DNA from: CAYQAJ01 sp964415245 | Lineage (GTDB): Bacteria; Planctomycetota; Planctomycetia; Pirellulales; Pirellulaceae | Length of the DNA stretch: 10,996 nt | Direction of reading: 5' to 3' | Assembly (NCBI GenBank): GCA_964415245.1 | Contig: CAYQAJ010000174.1 | Location: 1-10,996, forward strand | Shown here: positions 1 through 7,300 of the stretch, piece by piece | Position numbering within the stretch: position 1 is the first letter of the stretch | Layout: each line of letters begins with the position of its first letter | Translations under genes and position numbers: made by a program | The notes under the pieces: generated by a model | What the model saw: only the letters and a program-made list of their open reading frames with translations | The model's database searches: none | Told to the model about the DNA's origin: nothing

Positions 1-98
1 CGGAGAAGGGGACAGGCACATTTTGCTCCGCGAATTCCTCAGTGGAAGAGAGCCAACTCGTCATCCGCTCCGCAAAATGAGCCAGTCCCCGACGGTTT
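1..98. repeat. Intergenic palindromic element, left copy
   Basis: The block GGGGACAGGCACATTTTGC at 8-26 and the block at 72-90 are inverted relative to each other and match at 17 of 19 bases, so this stretch could fold into a long imperfect hairpin with a loop of about 45 bases. The loop holds a smaller possible hairpin (TTCC/GGAA around 35-47). The same two blocks recur in opposite order and orientation at 3509-3530 and 3631-3649. Positions 1-19 match 3631-3649 perfectly as an inverted repeat, and 69-90 matches 3509-3530 at 21 of 22 bases. I recall similar GGGGAC(A/T)GGC(A/T)C blocks between genes in planctomycete genomes, but did not check. No gene is visible in 1-133. The element may continue to the left of the window. 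Confidence 0.75.
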
Positions 99-121
99 CC
101 GGGTAGCCTCCAACTGATGCG

Positions 122-127
122 AAGGAG
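122..127 (+). promoter_or_regulatory. Ribosome binding site of the adaptor gene
   Basis: AAGGAG lies six bases before the ATG at 134. It is the clearest Shine-Dalgarno match in the window and fixes the start of the adaptor gene. Confidence 0.75.
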
Positions 128-133
128 AAAGTC

Positions 134-1036
134 ATGCGAGTGTCAACCGTTCTTATGGTGCTGGTGGCCGGAGTCGTCGCGGCGGCGCAGACCACGGGCG
201 CCGAACCGACCGAGATCCAGTCGGTTCTGCTCACGCTGAGTGAAGAGGTCGAGATTCCGGCGGCCGAGGAGGGCGTGCTGGCCGAGGTCGCCGCGCGCGA
301 AGGGATCATGGTGCAGCGGGATGAGCTGTTGGCACGCATCGACGACGAGAAGGTCGTTCTCCAGCGCGAGCGTGCCCGCATCGAGATGGAAAACGCCCGC
401 GCCCACGCCGAGAACGACGTGAAGGTGCGGTACGCGGAAAAGTCGCTGGAGCTGGCCAACGCGGAACTGAAGCGTGCCACCGATTCGCTCGAGCGGTACA
501 GCAAAAGCATTTCCAAGAGCGAAGTCGAACGCTTGCAATTGGCGGCCGAAAAGGAAGAGCTGGAAATCGAGCAGGCGCGGGTCGACTTGCAGACCGCCCG
601 GTTCGCGCTCGAGGCGCGGGAGAGCGAACTGCAAATCGCCGAGAACGACGTCAAGCGGCGCAGAATCGAATCCCCCCTTGCCGGCATGGTGGTGCAGATC
701 AATCGCCGCCGCGGCGAGTGGGTAAAGCCCGGCGAGCCCGTGATGCGCATCGTGCGGCTCGATACGTTGCGGGCCGAGGGTTTTCTGAACGCCGAGCAAG
801 CATCGGGCGAGATGGTGGGGCGGCGCGTGACACTGCACGTCGTCGCCGCGGACGGCAAAACGAACGATTACACGGGAACGCTCACCTTCGTCAGTCCCGA
901 GATCAGCCCGGTCAACGGCCAGGTTCGCCTGTGGGCCGAGATCGATAACCGCGAGCTGCAACTTCGTCCTGGCCAACGTGCGTCGATGACGATCGAGTTG
1001 GATAGCAAGCAGTTGAGCGGCGACGCGGCTGAGTGA
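134..1036 (+). CDS. HlyD-family periplasmic adaptor protein (membrane fusion protein)
   Basis: This is a 300-residue periplasmic adaptor of the HlyD/RND membrane-fusion type, which normally bridges an inner-membrane transporter to the outer envelope. Residues 1-23 are a signal peptide (hydrophobic VLMVLVAGVVAAA core). Residues about 40-70 form the first lipoyl half-motif (AAEEGVLAEVAAREG...ELLARID). Residues about 71-175 are a charged Glu/Arg/Leu-rich coiled-coil hairpin. Residues about 177-210 are the second lipoyl half (IESPLAGMVVQINRRRGEWV...GEPVMRIV). The rest is a beta-barrel/membrane-proximal region ending in LRPGQRASMTIEL, typical of the family. The start is set by an AAGGAG site. The M50/HlyD fusion begins 25 bases after its stop, so the two are probably co-transcribed and co-functional. 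No transporter ATPase is in view, so the partner and cargo are unknown. Confidence 0.87.
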   Translation: MRVSTVLMVLVAGVVAAAQTTGAEPTEIQSVLLTLSEEVEIPAAEEGVLAEVAAREGIMVQRDELLARIDDEKVVLQRERARIEMENARAHAENDVKVRYAEKSLELANAELKRATDSLERYSKSISKSEVERLQLAAEKEELEIEQARVDLQTARFALEARESELQIAENDVKRRRIESPLAGMVVQINRRRGEWVKPGEPVMRIVRLDTLRAEGFLNAEQASGEMVGRRVTLHVVAADGKTNDYTGTLTFVSPEISPVNGQVRLWAEIDNRELQLRPGQRASMTIELDSKQLSGDAAE

Positions 1037-1061
1037 CGAGTGCCCAACGGTTTTCGGATCA

Positions 1062-3490
1062 ATGCCGACTGCGATCCCCGCGGGTGCCATCGCAGGGGCA
1101 GAGCGACGCATGATTGTCCACGAGGCGACCGTCGGATCGCGCAAACCGCTGCCCATGCGCATGCGGCCCGATCTGGTGGTGCGCCCCTTGCGACGCGGCG
1201 GCCGCAACGCCTGGACGATTCAGGATCCGGTGACGCTGCGGTACTTCGAGCTGCGCGACGAGGAGTACCACATCCTGCGCCTGCTCGACGGGCGGCGAAG
1301 CCTTCAGGCCGTGCAGTCCGATTTCGAGCAGCGATTCGCACCCATGCAGCTCGACGCGGCCCAGCTTCACGGCTTCCTGGGCCTGTTACACGACGACGGG
1401 CTGATTGTGGCCGATGCGCCAGGGCAGGGCGAGCAATTGCTCACCAGGCGCCGCACGCAGCGTCGCCGCAAGTGGCTCGGTGCACTGGGCAACGTGCTGG
1501 CGATTCGCCTGCCGGGCATCGACGCGGAGCCGGTTTTGAACTGGCTCTATCCCCAGTGCCGCTGGATGTTCTCCCGCACGTTTCTCGCCGCGTGTGTGGT
1601 GCTGGTGGCGGCGGCGGCAACGCTGGTGGTCGTGCAGTTCGACACGCTGCTGGCACGTCTGCCCGAGTTTCACGCGTTCTTTCATACCCGCAACGTGCTG
1701 TGGATCGCTCTGGCGGTGGCCTTGGCCAAAATTGTGCACGAGCTGGGACATGCCCTCACCTGCAAGCACTTTGGCGGCGAGGTACACGAGCTGGGCGTGA
1801 TGCTGTTGGTGTTCACGCCTTGTCTGTACTGCAATGTCTCCTCGGCCTGGATGCTGCCGAGCAAATGGCGGCGTGCGGCCGTGGGAGCGGCCGGCATCGG
1901 CGTCGAGCTGGTGTTGGCTTCGGTGGCCACACTGCTGTGGTGGTTCAGCCAGCCGGGGCTGCTCAACGCCATTTGCCTCAATATCATGTTCGTCTGCTCG
2001 GTGAGCACGCTGCTGTTTAACGGCAATCCCCTGCTGCGCTTCGACGGGTATTGGGTGCTGAGCGACGTGGTCGACGTACCCAATATGCGGCAGCAGGCCG
2101 CGTCGGTCGTGCATCGCGCGTTGGGGCAATTGTTCCTCGGGGCCGAAGTGGGCAACACGCGGATGCTGCCGGAGCGGAACCGCTCGCTGTTGGCGGCGTT
2201 CTACCTGGCATCGATCTGCTATCGCGGGTTCATCGTGGCGGCCATCCTGTGGTTCTTGCACAGCGTGATGAAGCCATACGGCTTGCAGTCGCTCGTGTAC
2301 GTGCTGGGCGCGGTCGTCGTGATCGGCATGGTGGCGCCGTCGCTGTGGCGAGCCGGCACGGCGATACGAAACGCGTGGCGGAGCCGCGAGCTGCAGTTCA
2401 TGCGATTCGTCGTGCTTACATCGGCGACCCTGCTGTTGTTGGCAGGCCTGCTGTTCTATCCGCTGCCTTGTCGTGTCACGGCGCCAGTCATCATCGAGCC
2501 GCGCGCAGCGGCGCGGGTGTACGTGCCCGTCGGAGGCACGCTGTTGGAAGCGGTGGCCGTCGGCGATCCGGTCATGTCGGGCGACACGCTGGCGCGACTG
2601 GAAAGCCTCGAATTGGAGGACGAGCTAGTCGATCTAGCGGGCCAGGTCGAACAGCAGGAGCTGCGGCGCGACCAGCTCGAGCGGTTGCGGGTAAGCGACC
2701 CGGCGGCCGGCGATCAATTGCCGGTCGCGCGGCAGACGCTGGCCGATCTGGAGCAACGCCTCGAGCGGAAGCAGCGCGACCATCGCAGGCTCGTCATCGT
2801 GGCGCCGGAGAACGGGACCATTCTGCCGCCGCGCGAGAGCGTGTCGAACACTCCGGACAAGGAGCTTCCCACATGGACAGGCACACCGCTCGACGAAGAG
2901 AATCGCGGCTGTTATCTCGAGGCCGGCACGATGCTTTGCCTCGTGGGCGATCCCACCGCCATGCAGGCCATGCTGGTGATCGATCAAGCCGACATCGACC
3001 TGGTTGCCGAGGGACAGAACGTGCGGATTCAGCTCGATCAGGNNNNNNNNNNNNNNNNNNNNNNNNNNNNNNNNNNNNNNNNNNNNNNNNNNNNNNNNNN
3101 NNNNNNNNNNNNNNNNNNNNNNNNNNNNNNNNNNNNNNNNNNGCCGACATCGACCTGGTTGCCGAGGGACAGAACGTGCGGATTCAGCTCGATCAGGTGC
3201 CGGGGACGTTTCTCGTGGGGACCATCGAGGAGATTTCCGCCGTCGATGCCGAGTCGGTGTCCCCTGAATTGTCCGCTCGAGGTCTAATTCCCACGGTTCG
3301 CGACCCGTCGGGCGCGGCGAGTGGCGATCGACCGCTAGGCGCCAGCTTTGAAGCCCGAGTCGCGCTGGAGCCGCACGATCAAACGCTGTTGGTCCGGTCC
3401 ACGGGCCGGGCGAAGATTCGCGTGGAGCCGCAGTCGCTGGCCCACCGCCTGTACCGTTACCTCGGCCGCACGTTTCGCTTCGATCTGTAG
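1062..3490 (+). CDS. M50 zinc metalloprotease fused to a HlyD-like lipoyl arm (interrupted by an assembly gap)
   Basis: This is an integral-membrane, site-2-protease-like protein fused to an adaptor arm. Numbered from the ATG at 1062, residues about 30-120 resemble a small PqqD-like winged helix (DPVTLRYFELRDEEYHILRL). HELGH (His226, Glu227, His230) is the M50 zinc site, and NGNPLLRFDGYWVL (Asp328) supplies the third ligand. About seven membrane segments lie near 173-193, 212-232, 272-296, 301-321, 379-402, 409-430 and 449-468. After residue 470 follow lipoyl halves around a short coiled coil, then a beta-barrel (ADIDLVAEGQNVRIQLDQ). One hundred Ns sit at 3043-3142. Deleting them plus one copy of the flanking 55-base duplicate restores the frame to the TAG at 3488-3490, giving 757 residues, or 741 from the in-frame ATG at 1110. 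Neither start has a strong ribosome site; 1110 fits family N-termini as I remember them. The family recurs in Planctomycetes as putative peptide zinc metalloprotease proteins; its substrate is unknown. Confidence 0.92.
3043..3142. other. 100-N block, probably a false gap
   Basis: Exactly 100 Ns are flanked by the same 55 bases at 2988-3042 and 3143-3197. This is the pattern left when two contigs overlapping by one k-mer are joined with filler instead of merged. Removing 155 bases (Ns plus one copy) puts the M50 gene back in frame, so no coding sequence is likely to be missing. Confidence 0.9.
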
Positions 3491-3499
3491 CGGTCGCCA

Positions 3500-3650
3500 G
3501 AACCGTTGGGGGACTGGCTCACTTTGCGGACGTGGGAGTCCGTTGTCAGTTGTCCGTGGTCAGTTGCAGATTCGCTTGCAGATTCGCTTGCCGGCGGAAA
3601 ACCGCAAACTGTACGCTGAAAACCTTCGCGGTGCCTGTCCCCTTCTCCGC
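3500..3650. repeat. Intergenic palindromic element, right (inverted) copy; possible bidirectional terminator
   Basis: This fills the 173 bases between the stop of the M50 gene (3490) and the stop of the convergent gene (3664). GGGGACTGGCTCACTTTGC begins at 3509, and GTGCCTGTCCCCTTCTCCG lies at 3631-3649. The two are inverted relative to each other and are the reverse-complement copies of the blocks at 69-90 and 1-19. The inside differs from the left copy: it holds TTGTC/CAGTTG-type repeats (3542-3566), a 12-base tandem repeat (3564-3591) and a small GCGG-AAAA-CCGC hairpin (3594-3605). The position between two convergent stop codons suits a terminator in both directions, but no U-run supports a classic intrinsic terminator. 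Confidence 0.72.
3564..3591. repeat. 12-base tandem direct repeat (TTGCAGATTCGC, 2.3 copies)
   Basis: TTGCAGATTCGC occurs at 3564-3575 and 3576-3587 and is followed by a partial TTGC at 3588-3591. It lies inside the right intergenic element and is absent from the left copy, so it probably arose after the two copies separated. Confidence 0.8.
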
Positions 3651-3663
3651 TCCACATGAGCGG

Positions 3664-6398
3664 CTACGGGATGAGGAAGATGAGGCCCGTTGCCAGGCCC
3701 GCTTCGACGGCCGCCGCGTCCAGGCGTAGCGGAACGGTGTTGTAGTAGTACGGGGCGTAGCTGCCGGGCCGGTAGTATCCCAGTGTGTAGATGCAATCGC
3801 GCGGCCGATCGATGGTCGCCAGGTAGGGCAGCGCCGGAATCACGGCGAAGAAGTGTGCACCGGAGAGGACCGGCTGCAACAGGCCGCGATCGTGGCCGTG
3901 ATAGAAGCCGTATCGCTCGAGATTCACTTCCTGGAAGTACAGCGGTTGGTGGCACAAGCCCGGGGCTTCCCAAGCGAAGCCGTATACGTCCCACTCACGC
4001 TTGCTTCCCATCACCTGGGTAGTCTCGCCTGCCGATGCGAATACGTCGCGGGCGTAGTTTTCCGGGAACGGGCCCTCGGGGGCGGCGATCGAGGTGGAGA
4101 CGTCGACCAGCGGCTGAAAGCCATCGTCGACAGGCAGGGTATCAACGGGCAGGGTATCAACGGGCAGGGTCGCGGCGATCTGGCCCAGCTCGTACGCGAT
4201 GAACCGGGGCTGGTCGTCGATCTGATCGTCTTCGATTTCATCTTCGGTGTTCTCGTCCGACGGGATTTGCTGCGCCAATTGATCGTCGTCCGACGGGATT
4301 TCCTGCGCCAATTCGTTGTCGTCCGACGCGGCTTCCGGCGCCAATTCATCGTCGTCCGACCGGATTTCCTGTGCCAATTGATCGCCGTCGATCCGGTTCG
4401 GCTCGCGGTCGTCGGTATCGAGATCCCGGTGGGAACCGTTCCAGGCTTCGTTCGGGTCGTGGGCGGGATTCGGCTCGCGTGCCGCGATTGGTTCGCGTGC
4501 CGCGATTGGTTCGCGNNNNNNNNNNNNNNNNNNNNNNNNNNNNNNNNNNNNNNNNNNNNNNNNNNNNNNNNNNNNNNNNNNNNNNNNNNNNNNNNNNNNN
4601 NNNNNNNNNNNNNNNTCGCGTGCCGCGATTGGTTCGCGTGCCGCGATTGGTTCGCGCGCCGGAGTCGGTTCACGCGTCGCGATCGGCTCGGCGGCGGTGG
4701 GAGTCGCTTCTCGCGGCGGTCGGGCCCGCCACCCGCTCTGTACATTTTCGACGTCGTGCTGCGGTTGCCCGGTGGCCAGGTCGGCGCCCTGGGATTCGTC
4801 CCACGAGCTCTCGATGCGCACGACGACCGACTTTGACGGCTGCGCGGCCGGGACCGCGGGAGTCGAGTTGGCGGGCGGTTCCAGGATCACGTGAGGAATG
4901 GCGTCGAGGCGATAGTCCTCGATTCGCGCCACGGCGGGGGACACCGGAATCGGCGCGGGCATCGAGGCCGGCGCGGGCGGCGATTCGCTCCACGCCTTCT
5001 CCATACGGGAAACCACCGTTTCATTCGGCTCGGTCGCAGGCACCGCCTGGGCGGCCGGACTCGGCACGGTCGCCGAGTCGCTGGCAGAACGGGAAGCGGC
5101 CTCGAAGTAATGGTTTTCGATGAACGCCGCCTTGGGAGGCATCGGCATTTGCGTCGTCGCACTGCGCGGCTCGTCGCTCCGCGACCGCTCCGTCCGCGCG
5201 ACCGCCGACTGCGAAACCTGCATCGCCGGGAGCTGTTGCATCGCCGGTGCATGTTGATTCGCCGCGCCCAGGACGATCGGCATGCGCGCCTTCGGCGTAT
5301 CGCCGGTCGCGATCGTTGCGCCGGAGGCGTCGTCGTAGCGATCGTCGACAATCCGCGCCGTGGCGGGGCGAGCACCCAATCGCGCAGGCCTGTTTGCAAT
5401 CAGCGGAGGCGCGGCAGGCGCATCGAGCACCGGTTCGGAAGGATTCCCTGTCGAGTTTGCGTCCGGATGCGATGGCGATGCGCGACGATCCCTGGGGCGA
5501 CGCGATGAAGGCCGTGTCTCGGATTCGTTCCATCGCGGCGATGCAGTCGGCTGTTGCGGCGCGCTCGCGGCCTCGGGTGACGACGCTCGAATCGCGTGCG
5601 CGTCGCCGAGGGCCGGTTCGCGAGAACCGACGTTCGCCCTGTCGGCCGGCCAATCGCCATTGCCCCAAGGGCCTCCCGCGGCGGGAGCGCCGACGACGGT
5701 CGGCTGGTGACCGATCGGTGGCTGACCACGGAATCCGCGCTCATCGCTGCTGGCAGTCGGATGGCTGACGACCGGCTNNNNNNNNNNNNNNNNNNNNNNN
5801 NNNNNNNNNNNNNNNNNNNNNNNNNNNNNNNNNNNNNNNNNNNNNNNNNNNNNNNNNNNNNNNNNNNNNNNNNNNNNGGGGTGGACGGTGGGGAGGACTG
5901 CGCCTCATCGCTTTCCGCCTCCGACGATGCGTCGAATCGCAGCATCATGCCCACGGCCTTGGCTTGGGATTCGGCGCTGGGGGCCGCGGTGCTCGGCTCG
6001 TCGTGATTGTGAACTCCGATCGGCCGCGTCGCGGGCTGCCGCTGATACGCGCTCGATTCGCGCGACGATCCCAAAGCCGTGGCCGACGGGGGACCGCCTG
6101 CTACTTGCAGCAGCCCGGGAGCAGCGTCCTCGCGAGGATGAAAGATAAAGCAGACCGACGGCAGTCCCTTCGACTTGGCCGCGCGGGTCGTATCCCATTC
6201 GTACGCGGCGCTTCGGGAGGCGCTGAGTCCCCATCCCAAGGCCAAAAGCGCGACGAGGCACATGGCCAGTCGCGCACCGACCCGCCGCGCACCGATCCCC
6301 AGCGGGGCTCGATCAGCGTGACGCGCCGACCTGGCGGGCTGGCTCACCGCCGCTATTGCCGTCGCTCGACGATTGCTGGTACTGCCTTCCCTTGTCAT
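3664..6398 (-). CDS. Long Pro/Ala-rich secreted or anchored protein with conserved Tyr/Trp-rich C-terminal domain (two assembly gaps)
   Basis: Function unknown. The ATG at 6398 is preceded by AAAGGA (6409-6414). A 43-residue Arg-rich stretch leads into a hydrophobic segment (CLVALLALGWGLSASRSAAY), so the protein is exported or anchored. The middle is low-complexity Pro/Ala/Ser/Glu sequence, probably disordered, with REPIAA, TLPVD and acidic 11-residue repeats. The last 120-135 residues (about 3664-4070) look folded and aromatic-rich (WEAPGLCHQPLYFQEVNLER, then IYTLGYYRPGSYAP). I recall this pattern from uncharacterised planctomycete proteins. The 100 Ns at 5778-5877 separate pieces that fall in different frames under the filler length, so the true gap length must equal 2 modulo 3. 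The frame is open from the gap to the TAG at 3664-3666, and the GTG at 5430 is internal. The block at 4516-4615 keeps the frame. The gene converges on the M50 gene and diverges from the giant repeat gene. The pieces could be two genes, but one signal, shared composition and open frames favour one. Confidence 0.8.
4126..4170 (-). repeat. 15-base tandem repeat, three copies (TLPVD)
   Basis: Three in-frame copies of a 15-base unit (top strand ATCAACGGGCAGGGT at 4141-4155 and 4156-4170, and a divergent first copy at 4126-4140) encode TLPVD three times. They sit at the junction between the disordered region and the conserved C-terminal domain of the minus-strand protein. Confidence 0.85.
4255..4392 (-). 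repeat. 33-base tandem repeat encoding acidic 11-residue units
   Basis: The GTCCGA block recurs at 4255, 4288, 4321 and 4354, exactly 33 bases apart, with a degenerate fifth copy at 4387. On the minus strand it encodes units of the form SDDDQLAQQIP, SDDNELAQEIP and SDDDELAPEAA. The units keep an Asp-rich head and a hydrophobic LA core while the bases have diverged, so the array is older than the 18-base array upstream. Confidence 0.85.
4475..4656 (-). repeat. 18-base tandem repeat (REPIAA hexapeptide) broken by an N block
   Basis: The top-strand unit TGCCGCGATTGGTTCGCG is present twice before the N block (4480-4515) and twice after it (4621-4656). All are in frame with the minus-strand gene, encoding REPIAA, and degenerate relatives (REPTPA, EPIAT, REPNPA) lie on both sides. 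The visible copies are identical, pointing to recent expansion. True copy number is unknown. Confidence 0.88.
4516..4615. other. 100-N block inside a tandem repeat
   Basis: The 41 bases on each side (4475-4515 and 4616-4656) are identical because both consist of the 18-base repeat. The contigs may overlap, giving no missing sequence, or further repeat units may be hidden. Removing 100 Ns plus 41 bases (141, a multiple of three) keeps the minus-strand frame either way. Confidence 0.85.
5778..5877. other. 100-N block, real gap of unknown size
   Basis: Unlike the other two blocks, the flanks share no visible duplicate. The minus-strand frame differs on the two sides under a literal 100-base length, so the length shown is filler rather than a measurement. 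The sequence on both sides is Pro/Ser-rich coding sequence of the same protein. Confidence 0.85.
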
Positions 6399-6571
6399 GC
6401 CGGGCAGGTCCTTTGCGTGGCGGCCGCCATCACGGTTCTAGGCGCGACGCGGTATCGCCGCGGGTCACCGCGGCGGGTTCGCGCGGTGCGCGGATTCTTG
6501 GGATCGGTGCCAAAGGCCGTAACTTTCTCTTCGTCCACGTTCCGGAGGAATCTCTACTATTGTGCTAATCG

Positions 6572-6597
6572 GGAGTTTCGGTGCGGAAGGAGACTCC
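6572..6597. other. Intergenic hairpin
   Basis: GGAGTTTC (6572-6579) can pair with GAGACTCC (6590-6597) over eight pairs, one of them G-U, around a 10-base loop. It lies about 175 bases before the minus-strand gene start. No T-run follows on either strand, so it does not look like an intrinsic terminator; it may be a leader structure or chance. Confidence 0.35.
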
Positions 6598-6973
6598 GTT
6601 ACCACCCCGATAACCGTCAAAGTTTGCCCGCTCTGCCGCCTTTCGCGGAGCCGGCCGATCGGAGTTGCCAGCAGCGCGCGCCACTGCCGTCGCCGCATGC
6701 AAAACACCGGATAGCTTCCCGGCGATCAGGGCGGGTCGGCAGCCGGCTGGCGGAACATCGGGCAGCGGGTCCGGTGTTGCCGCGCTTCTGGGCAAGCCAG
6801 TTACCTCCTTCCGTCGCCCCGGTTTGCCCTCCGCTCGCGCGTCATTCCATCGCCGTTGGCCCCGACTCGCCCACCAATTGCCCGAGAATTCGCCGCACAA
6901 TGCTCGGCCTCCGCATCATGGGCAGATTCGGTAGGGTCCAACCGTATTAGCCAACTCGATGTAGGCCGGAACG

Positions 6974-7003
6974 TTGACACGTCTTGCGGCTCCCAATGAT
7001 AAT
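6974..7003 (+). promoter_or_regulatory. Sigma-70-like promoter for the giant repeat gene
   Basis: TTGACA (6974-6979) is a perfect -35 box, and GATAAT (6998-7003) matches the -10 consensus at five of six positions with an 18-base spacer. Transcription would begin near 7010, leaving a leader of about 290 bases before the ATG at 7301. It is the best promoter-like pair I noticed in the intergenic region. Planctomycete promoters do not always follow this consensus, hence the moderate confidence. Confidence 0.5.
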
Positions 7004-7300
7004 GGTCGGATGCCGCGCCAGTTCCGCGTAGGTGCCGGGCCGAACGCAGTTTGCGTTGGTGCGGCCGGTGAGGCGCCTGGCAGAGAAGGGCCACTTTCCA
7101 GTCGGGCTGCCAACTCTCGTACAACCTGACAGCGGCGCTGTCTGCGAGACGACCGCGGCTGGGGCTTTGAGGGGTCGTTGTCGACCAACGGAGCGCCGCT
7201 CGCCGCGCTTGCCGGATGACACCGCCTGACGTCTGCTCCGTATTCGCGTCAGGGGTTTGGCGAACCGCCACAAGATAGAGAACCGCTAGGGATTTCGCCG

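Larger units (their letters stand above)
6399..7300. other. Intergenic region between divergent genes, no convincing gene
   Basis: About 900 bases separate the start of the minus-strand gene (6398) from the start of the giant repeat gene (7301). Open frames exist on both strands, but their products are Arg/Pro/Ser-rich, lack recognisable motifs and overlap one another, as expected by chance in GC-rich DNA. No tRNA, rRNA or CRISPR pattern was seen. Things present: a promoter-like pair at 6974-7003 (+), a hairpin at 6572-6597, a small perfect stem AACGCA/TGCGTT at 7043-7057, and AAAGGA at 6409-6414 serving the minus-strand gene. Confidence 0.6.

Noticed and set aside
143..1207. Long minus-strand open frame opposite the adaptor gene
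   Set aside because: It is antisense to a clear HlyD-family coding sequence, its product has no recognisable motif, and GC-rich DNA commonly leaves the opposite strand open.
1040..2020. Plus-strand open frame starting with GTG just after the adaptor stop
   Set aside because: The product is Arg/Ala/Gly/His-rich noise in a different frame from the M50 protein, whose HELGH and NPLLRFDG motifs lie in the frame of 1062.
2051..3490. Plus-strand frame that reads from inside the M50 gene to its true stop
   Set aside because: Only the part after the N block is real (ADIDLVAEG... to the stop at 3490). The upstream part is an off-frame shadow joined by the artificial gap length.
3540..3650. Rho-independent terminator for the M50 gene
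   Set aside because: Hairpins exist (GCGG-AAAA-CCGC at 3594-3605, and the outer palindrome), but none is followed by a convincing T-run, so I list the element only as a possible bidirectional terminator.
4475..4656. Possible CRISPR array from the regularly repeated short unit
   Set aside because: The units are directly adjacent 18-base repeats without spacers and stay in frame within a coding sequence, so this is a protein tandem repeat.
6801..7273. Overlapping open frames on the minus strand before the giant gene
   Set aside because: Three overlapping frames have similar length, with no ribosome site, motif or composition typical of a real protein; chance in GC-rich DNA is sufficient.
6399..7300. 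tRNA or other structured RNA gene in the long intergenic region
   Set aside because: No T-loop-like GTTCRANNC with matching acceptor arms was found; only short isolated stems are visible.
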